Shown here in pieces: positions 1 through 7,310 of a DNA stretch of 62,850 bases (the first letter of the stretch is position 1; each line of letters starts with the position of its first letter). The DNA is from JALCOL01 sp022649665 (GTDB lineage: Bacteria > Bacillota > Bacilli > Lactobacillales > Enterococcaceae): NCBI GenBank assembly GCA_030372335.1, contig JAUDCW010000014.1. The stretch is one strand, 5' to 3'. The position numbers and the translations under genes were made by a program. The notes beneath the pieces were generated by a model. The model was not told the origin of the DNA. It made no database searches and was given only the letters and a program-made list of their open reading frames with translations.

Positions 1-2
1 GT

Positions 3-50
3 AATCATTATCAAATATTTGTGTTTTCATCTATAATAAGGATAATGATT
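3..50 (+). promoter_or_regulatory. Promoter region with 10-bp inverted repeat, Fur-box-like arms
   Basis: AATCATTATC (3-12) and GATAATGATT (41-50) are perfect inverted copies and bracket a TATAAT (32-37), upstream of a GGAGG (56-60) and the ATG at 68. The arms resemble half of the Fur box (GATAATGATAATCATTATC), but they are 28 bp apart and in the reverse order, so a metal-regulator site is only an inference. The left arm touches the window edge, so the full site may extend further. Confidence 0.4.
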
Positions 51-67
51 TTTTTGGAGGGAAAGTA

Positions 68-1597
68 ATGGAGAGGATCTCATATTTCGGGGCAAAACTG
101 ATTTATTTTTTTGCGGCATTTTTTTTGATAATCACCGGCAGTTGGTGTTTATTTTGCCGTTCAAATATTTCGCTCAATTGGGATGAACATACGACATTTA
201 CGACAAACGGTATCGTTTTTTTGTTTTTTGTGCTGGTAGCCGGATTGATGCTCTGGTTCGCAAGGTCGCTGCTCAAACGGCTTGACTCGCGCCTTTTGTT
301 TTGTGTATTGCTGCTGGTTGAAATGGCTTGCGGTTTATATTTTATTTTTGCCGCCGATTCCGGGTTAAGGGCTGATCCAGATGAGGTCTATAAAGTCGCT
401 CTGCAGCTTAATCACGGGAATTATTCATCTTTTTTTCCTGGGAAATATATCGCGATCTATCCGCATCAGCTCGGGTTAGCCACTTTTGAGCGTTTTGTTT
501 TAGCGATCGCTCCGGACACTAGACTTTTGTTTTTACTCAATTTAGTCTTTGTTGGCGGAATCCAATTGTGCGGTTATACGATGATTTCTTACGCAAAAAA
601 GGCCAATTCGCTGAGCGGGAAATATATCCTGCTGGCTTCCTTTTTCTTTTTGCCGCAGTTCTTTTTCATTCTTTTTGCTTACGGCCAGATCCCCGGACTT
701 TTTTTCTTGATGCTCCCGCTGGTTTTCTGGCAGCGATTTTTCAAAAAAAACAGTCTGGTATGCGGCTTGCTGGGGACGGTCTTGCTGACGATCAGCTGCA
801 TTTTGCGCAACAACTATCAGATCGCTGCATTGGCGCTTGCAGTCCTGTTGCTTTTCAGCGCATTAAAAAATAAAAAGTGGCAAGGGATCTTATTTGCGGT
901 TTTAGTCGTCGGAGCGGCATTCAGTGCGGATGGTTTGATCAGAAGTGCGTATGAACAAAAGTCGGGGATCGAACTGGATCATGCGATCCCGAAAATTGCT
1001 TTTGTGGCGATGGGGATGCAGGACGATCCGCGTTCAAAAAGATTGGGCGGCTGGTACAATTGGTATACAGTCGATCTTTTGCGGGACAACCATGACGATC
1101 CGGTAAAAACGAGCAAACAAGCAGAAGGATACATCCGCGACCGCTTGGAGGCATTTCGGCACCACCCAAAATATGCTTGGAAGTTTTACAAAGAAAAGTA
1201 TTTTTCGACATGGGGCGAGCCGACATTTCAGTCGATCTGGTCAGGACCGGTCGGGCGGATGGGACAGCAAAAAAATGCTCCGGCACTGGATGCGATCTAT
1301 GACGGCGGGGGGATCTATCAGGTGCTGGTGAATCTGATGAACGCTGGAAATGTCTTTATTTATCTGCTGGCGGGGATCGGCGCAGCTTTTCTGCTGTTTG
1401 ACCGCCAAAAGAAATGGCTGCCGCTGATCTTGTTTTCCTATATCTATTATTTGGGCGGGATCGCTTTTCATCTCTTGTGGGAAACGAAGAGTCAATATGT
1501 GTACCCCTATGTTTATTTCTTGATCCCGGCTGCGGTTTTTGGAGCGGGTATGGTCAAAAAATTCATTGCGGACAAGCGGGAAAGGCGGCCGATTTGA
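68..1597 (+). CDS. GT-C type membrane glycosyltransferase
   Basis: A 509-residue integral membrane protein with about ten to twelve hydrophobic segments. An acidic stretch after the first pair of helices (RADPDEVYKVALQLNHGNY, about residues 101-119) fits the acidic catalytic loop of polyprenyl-phosphate-dependent GT-C enzymes (ArnT/PMT/GT39-like). It probably transfers a sugar from a lipid-linked donor to a cell-wall polymer at the outer face of the membrane. The next gene, a GtrB-like enzyme that would make the lipid-linked sugar, begins inside its stop codon (TGATG), which supports a shared pathway. The ATG has GGAGG 7 bp upstream. Donor sugar and acceptor cannot be read from the sequence. 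Confidence 0.75.
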   Translation: MERISYFGAKLIYFFAAFFLIITGSWCLFCRSNISLNWDEHTTFTTNGIVFLFFVLVAGLMLWFARSLLKRLDSRLLFCVLLLVEMACGLYFIFAADSGLRADPDEVYKVALQLNHGNYSSFFPGKYIAIYPHQLGLATFERFVLAIAPDTRLLFLLNLVFVGGIQLCGYTMISYAKKANSLSGKYILLASFFFLPQFFFILFAYGQIPGLFFLMLPLVFWQRFFKKNSLVCGLLGTVLLTISCILRNNYQIAALALAVLLLFSALKNKKWQGILFAVLVVGAAFSADGLIRSAYEQKSGIELDHAIPKIAFVAMGMQDDPRSKRLGGWYNWYTVDLLRDNHDDPVKTSKQAEGYIRDRLEAFRHHPKYAWKFYKEKYFSTWGEPTFQSIWSGPVGRMGQQKNAPALDAIYDGGGIYQVLVNLMNAGNVFIYLLAGIGAAFLLFDRQKKWLPLILFSYIYYLGGIAFHLLWETKSQYVYPYVYFLIPAAVFGAGMVKKFIADKRERRPI

Positions 1598-2595
1598 TGG
1601 AAACGCAAAAGAAGAGGACTTCAAAAACACAAAAGACGATTTTATATCTGGTCGTGCCTTGTTTTAATGAAGAAGCCGTTTTGCACGAAACCGCGGCCGA
1701 GTTGAAGAGCAGACTGCGGCAATTGATCCAAGTGGAAAAAATCTCGCGAAAAAGCCGGATCCTTTTCGTGAATGACGGCTCCAAAGATCAAACCTGGCCG
1801 ATCATTGCTGCCCTCCACCGGGAAGATCCGCTGTTCAGCGGGCTAAACTTGAGCCGCAACCGCGGTCACCAAAATGCGTTGTTCGCGGGGCTGATGACGG
1901 CCAAAAAATATTGCGACATCTCGATCTCGATGGATGCGGATCTGCAAGATGACGTTGCAACGATCGACAAGATGATCGATGCCTATCACCGCGGGGCGGA
2001 CATCGTCTACGGGGTCCGGAACAACCGGGCATCAGACACATTTTTTAAGCGTTTTACCGCGGAAGCTTTTTATAAATTGATGCAGCATTTAGGAGTCGAT
2101 ACCGTCTATAACCATGCGGACTTTCGCCTGATGAGCCGGCGGGCGCTGAATGGTTTGGCGGAGTTCAAAGAAGTCAATCTGTTCCTGCGCGGGATCGTAC
2201 CATTGATTGGCTTTCCCTCGGCGAAAGTGTACTATGAGCGGCATCCGCGCTTTGCCGGTCAAAGCAAATATCCGCTCAAAAAAATGATCAGCTTTGCCCT
2301 TCAAGGGATCACTTCGTTCAGTGAAAAACCGATGCGGCTGATCACCGGGATGGGATTTTTGGTATTTGTGGTCAGCATTTTTATGCTGCTCTACACGTTG
2401 ATCCGCCACTTAGCGGGCAAAACAGTGATCGGCTGGAGCAGTTTGATGATCTCGCTCTGGTTTATCGGCGGCTTGATCCTGCTTTCGATCGGGATCGTCG
2501 GTGAATATATCGCGAAGGTCTATTTGGAAACCAAAGAGCGGCCGCGCTACATCATCCAAGAATTTTTGAATGATCCGGATACTGCTGATAAGTAG
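1597..2595 (+). CDS. GtrB/DPM1-like polyprenyl-phosphate glycosyltransferase (GT2)
   Basis: A 332-residue enzyme starting at the ATG that overlaps the upstream stop codon (TGATG); the open frame continues further 5' but only inside the previous gene. The N-terminal two thirds is a GT-A fold GT2 domain: VPCFNEE near the start, the NDGSKDQT nucleotide-binding motif and the DADLQDD metal motif. Two hydrophobic helices at the C-terminus anchor it, as in GtrB, CsbB and YfdH, which load glucose or another sugar on undecaprenyl phosphate on the cytoplasmic side. Together with the GT-C upstream it would form two parts of the usual three-part system. No GtrA/GtcA-type flippase is adjacent. Confidence 0.85.
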   Translation: METQKKRTSKTQKTILYLVVPCFNEEAVLHETAAELKSRLRQLIQVEKISRKSRILFVNDGSKDQTWPIIAALHREDPLFSGLNLSRNRGHQNALFAGLMTAKKYCDISISMDADLQDDVATIDKMIDAYHRGADIVYGVRNNRASDTFFKRFTAEAFYKLMQHLGVDTVYNHADFRLMSRRALNGLAEFKEVNLFLRGIVPLIGFPSAKVYYERHPRFAGQSKYPLKKMISFALQGITSFSEKPMRLITGMGFLVFVVSIFMLLYTLIRHLAGKTVIGWSSLMISLWFIGGLILLSIGIVGEYIAKVYLETKERPRYIIQEFLNDPDTADK

Positions 2596-2629
2596 CGAGC
2601 GTTTTGAAAACAACTTGATTTGAGTGAAA

Positions 2630-2638
2630 TGGTATAAT
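2630..2638 (+). promoter_or_regulatory. Extended -10 promoter
   Basis: TGG-TATAAT lies 30 bp before the ATG at 2668, which has GGGGAGGGATT as its ribosome site. No good -35 is present at 17 bp, as expected for an extended -10 promoter. Confidence 0.5.
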
Positions 2639-2667
2639 GAATCTAGTCCATTTGGGGAGGGATTAGC

Positions 2668-3228
2668 ATGAACCAAAATTTAGAAGAATTGAAAAATGAT
2701 CTAGTCGGAACTTTTGACAACCAAGAACAATTCGAGCAGATGAGCAAAGAGGAACAGCAGCATTTTCCATTCGCACGTCATCGCAACTTTCTGATGAATC
2801 CGCAAATCGAAGATCTGCCGGCTGACTTTGCCGGATATTACTTATTTGAAGAAAGCTATTATGATGTACATGGCAGCTCGCGATTCAAATCTGATCTTTT
2901 TTTGATTCGTAAAAGTGCGATTTCACAAGTCGAATTGTTGTCAGTTGATTTGCCAAAGGAAGCACGCAATAAAAAGTACGAAGAGCTGCCGAAAATCAAA
3001 TATGAAGATCTGGCGATCAACCCAAAATTCAATCCGATCCGCTATGCCAAAAGCGGAGAGGACTTTTACGGAAAATCAGTCAGCGAATTTACACCAACGA
3101 CGACTTTCGAGTTGGAACAAACGATTTCGCCGGATATGCTGAATGTCAAAGAGACGATGTATTCAAAAGGAAAACAAGTTTTCGGTTTTGACGAACCGAT
3201 CATTTTTCAGCGAAATAACAAGAAGTAA
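2668..3228 (+). CDS. CpcT/CpeT-like (DUF1001-type) protein, function unknown
   Basis: A soluble 186-residue protein without signal peptide or membrane segment. Its first 80 residues follow the pattern of the CpcT/CpeT phycobiliprotein lyase family: L-x-G-x-FDNQEQ, then an R-H-R stretch, LP-x-x-F-x-G-YYLFEESYYD, and an R-x-K-x-D-L-F-x-I strand. That family folds as a lipocalin-like beta barrel and attaches bilins in cyanobacteria. No phycobiliprotein is expected here, so binding of another hydrophobic ligand is more plausible. The family call is by eye. The gene has its own extended -10 and lies 41 bp before the acetyltransferase with no terminator between. Confidence 0.45.
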   Translation: MNQNLEELKNDLVGTFDNQEQFEQMSKEEQQHFPFARHRNFLMNPQIEDLPADFAGYYLFEESYYDVHGSSRFKSDLFLIRKSAISQVELLSVDLPKEARNKKYEELPKIKYEDLAINPKFNPIRYAKSGEDFYGKSVSEFTPTTTFELEQTISPDMLNVKETMYSKGKQVFGFDEPIIFQRNNKK

Positions 3229-3269
3229 AAAAACAAAAATAGAAAATTATGGAAAAAGGAGAGATCGCC

Positions 3270-3827
3270 ATGCGGGAGATCGAAAAACTAGATGCTGGAT
3301 TAGAATATTACTTTCTCGATCCGGAAGTCGCTGCTAGAAAGGCAAATGCAGCAAAATTATGTCAGGAATTCAATGAGATCCCTGCGACCGAACCGGAAAA
3401 ACAGATTCAAAAGATGCGTGAAATCGTAGGTTCTGCCGGCAAGAATCTTTCAGTCCAAGGCGGATTCAATTGCGATAACGGCAAGAATATTCATATAGGC
3501 CATGATTTTTTGTCGAATTATAATTTAACGATCCTCGATATCGCACCGGTAACTTTTGGCGATCATGTCTTAGTTGGTCCGAACGTTGATATTTATACCG
3601 TCAACCATCCGCTGGATAAGCTGGAGCGGCGGAAGTATTTGGCGATCGCTTCGCCCGTGACGATCGGCAGCGATGTCTGGATCGGCGGAAATGTGACGAT
3701 CACCCCTGGCGTAACGATCGGCAACAATGTCATTATTGCCGCGGGAGCAGTGGTAACAAAAGACATTCCAGCGAATACATTGGTCGGCGGCGTTCCTGCC
3801 AAAAAAATCAGAGATCTGAGCAAATGA
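3270..3827 (+). CDS. Sugar O-acetyltransferase, left-handed beta-helix (Maa/LacA family)
   Basis: A 185-residue member of the maltose/galactoside acetyltransferase family, which moves acetyl from acetyl-CoA to a sugar hydroxyl. The N-terminal helical Mac domain is followed by hexapeptide repeats with the YTVNHPLD segment holding the catalytic histidine and a closing VVGGVPAK-type turn (LVGGVPAKKI). I chose the ATG at 3270 because AAAGGAGA sits about 8 bp upstream; the ATG at 3249 would place this ribosome site inside the gene. Genes of this family are common as single detoxification genes; the substrate is not evident. Confidence 0.85.
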   Translation: MREIEKLDAGLEYYFLDPEVAARKANAAKLCQEFNEIPATEPEKQIQKMREIVGSAGKNLSVQGGFNCDNGKNIHIGHDFLSNYNLTILDIAPVTFGDHVLVGPNVDIYTVNHPLDKLERRKYLAIASPVTIGSDVWIGGNVTITPGVTIGNNVIIAAGAVVTKDIPANTLVGGVPAKKIRDLSK

Positions 3828-3830
3828 TGA

Positions 3831-3867
3831 AAAAACGGGTTTCCCTTTCGAAGGAAACCCGTTTTTT
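3831..3867. terminator. Bidirectional rho-independent terminator
   Basis: ACGGGTTTCC (3835-3844) pairs with GGAAACCCGT (3853-3862), with A and T tracts on the two sides. It serves the acetyltransferase (+) and the symporter (-), which converge here. Confidence 0.85.
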
Positions 3868-5086
3868 AGTCTTTTTGATTGAAGATCGTATAATCCAATT
3901 CATGGGTAGATTTTGCCACGAGGACTGCTGAATACACATCTGAATTGACATTCAGGATCGTCCGCAGCATTCCAACGAACCATTCAACGCCTGCAAAGAT
4001 CGCGATGCTCTCGATCGGCAGGCCCATCTGCGGCACAATGATCGCCAGCGAAACTAAACCCGCTCCTGGAACGACGGCATTCGCCAGCGAAACGAAGGTG
4101 GCCATGATCGCTAAATACAGCATTTTTTGCAAATCGAATTCGACTTGATACATCTGTGCGATCGTCACGACGGTCAGGGCCATATGCATCGCGGCACCGT
4201 TGCTGTTGAGCGACATCCCGAGCGGCAGGACTAAGTTGGCGACGCGCGGGCTCAAACCTAATTTGTGTTTCGCTTCTTCCATTTCGATCGGCAGCGTGAC
4301 CGCCGAGGAGGTCGTTGCGAGCGCCATCACGGACATATCTTTCATATTGCGGATCATCCGCAGCGGATTGAGCTTGCCGTAGATCATCAGCACGATCAGC
4401 CAAATGGCCATGAAGAGAAATGTCGCTGTCCCGTAGACCGCTAAATATTTGACAAGCGGGATGATGATCTTGAGCCCGAGGTTGCTGATCGTTGAGGCGA
4501 TCAAGGCAAAGATCCCGACCGGTGCCAAATACATTACGAACCTAATGATCTCGATGATCACTTCGTTAAAATCGAGGATGATTTGATAGAGTTTTGATTC
4601 CGGATGGAGCTGCATCAGTTTGCCAAGTGCCAAACCGAAAAGGATCGCAAAAACGATGATTTGGACGATCGAACCTTTAGAAAGCGAAGAAAAAATATTA
4701 TCGGAAAAGAAGCTTAGGACCGTTTCTTTCGCGGTCAAGGTTTGAGTTTTAACGGCTGCTCCGGCGGTGCTTGCTAGATTGACACCAAAACCCGGTTTAA
4801 AGAGGACAGCGAGCAGGATCCCCCAAGCAGCCGCTAAAACAGAGGAGATCCCAAAAACCAGGATCGTCCTTACGCCTAACTTGGTCAGCTCCGCTGGTTT
4901 GATCCCGCCGACGGCTTGAATGATCTGGCCGAGCACTAAGAGCGGGATCGCCATTTGCATCAGCCGCAGAAAGATTTGACCAAAGATCTCAAGCGAATGC
5001 GCAAAGCTTGGGAGCAGTAAACCGAATAAAATACCGAGCACAACAGCGATCATAATTTGACTGATCATCGATCCTTTGATTTTCAT
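3866..5086 (-). CDS. Dicarboxylate/amino acid:cation symporter (DAACS)
   Basis: A 406-residue membrane protein of the GltP/GltT/DctA family, which imports C4-dicarboxylates or acidic amino acids with sodium ions or protons. The family signatures are visible in the second half: a serine-rich hairpin (ALATTSSAVTLPIEMEE) and an NSNGAAMHMA motif in the transmembrane segment that binds cation and substrate. Length is normal. AGGAGG stands 6-7 bp before the ATG. It is a single gene, oriented like the following catabolic cluster but separated from it by a terminator, so the link to that cluster is uncertain. The substrate cannot be fixed by reading alone. Confidence 0.85.
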   Translation of the reverse strand: MKIKGSMISQIMIAVVLGILFGLLLPSFAHSLEIFGQIFLRLMQMAIPLLVLGQIIQAVGGIKPAELTKLGVRTILVFGISSVLAAAWGILLAVLFKPGFGVNLASTAGAAVKTQTLTAKETVLSFFSDNIFSSLSKGSIVQIIVFAILFGLALGKLMQLHPESKLYQIILDFNEVIIEIIRFVMYLAPVGIFALIASTISNLGLKIIIPLVKYLAVYGTATFLFMAIWLIVLMIYGKLNPLRMIRNMKDMSVMALATTSSAVTLPIEMEEAKHKLGLSPRVANLVLPLGMSLNSNGAAMHMALTVVTIAQMYQVEFDLQKMLYLAIMATFVSLANAVVPGAGLVSLAIIVPQMGLPIESIAIFAGVEWFVGMLRTILNVNSDVYSAVLVAKSTHELDYTIFNQKD

Positions 5087-5175
5087 GGGGTTTCCTCCTG
5101 TTCAACAAAGACTATGAGCTATGTAGTTGATCAGTCAAAATATGTACAACAATTCACAATTGAGCGAAAAATCCG

Positions 5176-5202
5176 TCAGGAGCAGTGAAATCCTGCTCCT
5201 GA
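5176..5202 (-). terminator. Terminator after the allantoin-type cluster
   Basis: TCAGGAGCAG (5176-5185) and CTGCTCCTGA (5193-5202) form a 10-bp stem. On the minus strand it is followed by GGATTTTT, downstream of the MFS gene. Confidence 0.7.
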
Positions 5203-5219
5203 TTGATTTTTCACGTTTA

Positions 5220-6473
5220 TTATTCTGCAGCAGTTTTTTTCGTGTCTTTGGCGACGATCGCGAAGAACGCCAGCCCGATCACAAGCAGGATACATGCCAA
5301 GTAAAAGCCGACTTTCATCGAGCCGAGGCTGTCTGCCAAGAAGCCAGTGATATAAGGCGCTAGGATCGAACCAGACATGCCGATAAAGTTGTAAGCACTG
5401 AGCGTCGTCGAAAGTGAACCTTTCGGCGCGTTTTTCGTAACATAAGCAACGATGATCGGATCGATCGCCAGTTTACCGGTCAAGCCGTAAAGGATCAAGA
5501 CAGCGATCAAGATCGCCCGATTCGTGACGAACGCGATCGAGAAGACCGATAAGATGGAAAGCGGCACGAGGAGATAAACGAGTTTTTTCGTACTGCCGAA
5601 TTTATCTGCGATCCGTGCAAAAATCAGGGCACCAGGGATCGAAGCCCACGGAACTAATGAAGAAATGAAACCAACGCTTGAGCCGACAAAACCGCGTTCT
5701 GAAATCAAGAATGACGGCAGCCAAGTGATGATCACGAAGTTTGCGTAAATACTGGTGAAACAAAGAACAAACGCAGCTAAGAGATTTTTATTTGAAATGA
5801 TCGATTTGAACGATACTTTGTGTTCCGGTTCCGCCTTTTCTTGAGCCGCCTGCGGTTTGTCGCCGGGACGCACGATTTTTTCTTTCAGCAAAGTAAAGAA
5901 CAGGATCGCTAAAATAATCGTGGGGATCGCCATCACGAAGAATGGCTTGCTCCAATGAGCACCGTTTTGCAGCACCATCGTACTGGATAACAAGTAGCCG
6001 CCGGAGGTCCCAAACGCCATCCCGCTGTTGATGATCGCAGTTCCGAGCGTCAGTTTGTCTTCGGGGATCGCTTCCGTTGAAAGTGCGTATTGCGGGCCAT
6101 AGTATGCACCCTGCCCAAGACCGGCAAGTGCGCGAATGATCAAGAACATCGCAAAGGTCGTTGCTAAGCCGCTGAAGTAAGTCATGACGCCCATGATCAA
6201 AAATCCGGTCGTGATCACGACTTTGCGGCCGATCTTGTCGCCGATCACACCGAACGGGACTTGGAAGATCGCATAAGTCAGAAAGAAGATACTATTTGCC
6301 AAGCCCAGCTGAGTATTGCTGAGGCCAAAGTTTTTGCCGATCACGCCCATGATCGGGTTGAAGATCGTTCGCGTGGCGTACATTAAGATCCAGCCGAAGA
6401 AGAAGAGCGCTACGACTTTGATCCAGTAATTTTTGCCGACGGTCACCGCCGGTTTTCCATTTGATTGCTCCAT
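5220..6473 (-). CDS. MFS transporter, probable carrier of the AllFGH-type cluster
   Basis: A 417-residue major facilitator protein with twelve predicted helices. The loop GDKIGRKVVITTG after helix 2 is the classical MFS loop motif, and the N-terminal region resembles the anion:cation symporter and glycerol-3-phosphate-like groups. It starts 3 bp after the stop codon of the DUF2877 gene, so it is the last gene of that operon and probably imports its substrate or exports a product. A ureide, oxamate or another carboxylate would fit the context, but this is inference; no substrate residues can be named. Confidence 0.75.
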   Translation of the reverse strand: MEQSNGKPAVTVGKNYWIKVVALFFFGWILMYATRTIFNPIMGVIGKNFGLSNTQLGLANSIFFLTYAIFQVPFGVIGDKIGRKVVITTGFLIMGVMTYFSGLATTFAMFLIIRALAGLGQGAYYGPQYALSTEAIPEDKLTLGTAIINSGMAFGTSGGYLLSSTMVLQNGAHWSKPFFVMAIPTIILAILFFTLLKEKIVRPGDKPQAAQEKAEPEHKVSFKSIISNKNLLAAFVLCFTSIYANFVIITWLPSFLISERGFVGSSVGFISSLVPWASIPGALIFARIADKFGSTKKLVYLLVPLSILSVFSIAFVTNRAILIAVLILYGLTGKLAIDPIIVAYVTKNAPKGSLSTTLSAYNFIGMSGSILAPYITGFLADSLGSMKVGFYLACILLVIGLAFFAIVAKDTKKTAAE

Positions 6474-6476
6474 CTG

Positions 6477-7310
6477 TCATTCTCCTTTTCGTAAATGAAT
6501 CATCGAAGAGATGGCGAGCAGGATCCCATAGCACATATCTTTTCCCGACGTATGGCCGATCGCCTCGATCTTTTCGATATCCAGGTGTATTTTTTGGAGG
6601 GGTGCTTGATTTTTTAAATCTTGATAAAAGTCATAAATCAATGAGTTCACATATCCGGCAGAAATCGCCTGGATATATGCTTTGCTGATATCGGTCGTGG
6701 TGTTTTCATGTTGAGCGAGCATTGCTGAAAGAGCAGACGCTCGCGGATCTTGAAACATTTTTAAAACAAAAAGATAAGAAACCAGCATGTCATCGCCGCT
6801 TGGCGTCAAACCTTGCCCGCGGCCGACAAGAAATTTGCCGATTGCCTCCCAGCGCGGCTGCGGAGCTGCAGCCAGCTCCGCGGCGATCTGCTGAAAAGTA
6901 TCATTTTGTTCGATCCCGATGCGTTCGCCGAGCTTTTCCTTTTCCAAAAGCTCTTTTAATTGCAGCAGCTGCGCACGCCGGTAGGGAATCGGCTTTATTT
7001 GCAGTGAAACAGGCTCTGCATCGGTTAAATCAAGGTGCTTGACGCCGCCTCTGCTGTAAAACGTGAGAGTCTCCCCGACGAGCTTTACGACATTGCCGAG
7101 GGCGGCAAACGGCTGGACAGTATCAAACAACTCTTTGGTAAGAAAGATCCCATAACTGGATAGATATTCATGGTAATTCGCGATATTGATCAGTTTTCCC
7201 GCAAATTCCAGATTAAAGGAGTGTTCAAAAACACTGTGGACTTTGCCTAATTTACCGAATTGGGCGAGCGGAAGAAGGTATTCGCTGATTTGGATCCGAT
7301 TAGTCGACAT
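6477..7310 (-). CDS. allH: DUF2877 protein, AllH-type oxamate carbamoyltransferase subunit
   Basis: A 277-residue soluble protein of the DUF2877 family (E. coli YlbF, AllH). Visible family features are the LVGRGQGLTPSGDDMLVSYL stretch in the middle and a TSGKDMCYGI segment near the C-terminus. With FdrA and YlbE it is assigned to oxamate carbamoyltransferase, which releases carbamoyl phosphate from oxalurate in anaerobic allantoin use. I start it at the ATG at 7310, inside the last codons of the upstream gene (11-bp overlap, translational coupling); the longer frame to 7400 lies fully within the fusion gene. The pathway role rests on family and context. Confidence 0.75.
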   Translation of the reverse strand: MSTNRIQISEYLLPLAQFGKLGKVHSVFEHSFNLEFAGKLINIANYHEYLSSYGIFLTKELFDTVQPFAALGNVVKLVGETLTFYSRGGVKHLDLTDAEPVSLQIKPIPYRRAQLLQLKELLEKEKLGERIGIEQNDTFQQIAAELAAAPQPRWEAIGKFLVGRGQGLTPSGDDMLVSYLFVLKMFQDPRASALSAMLAQHENTTTDISKAYIQAISAGYVNSLIYDFYQDLKNQAPLQKIHLDIEKIEAIGHTSGKDMCYGILLAISSMIHLRKGE

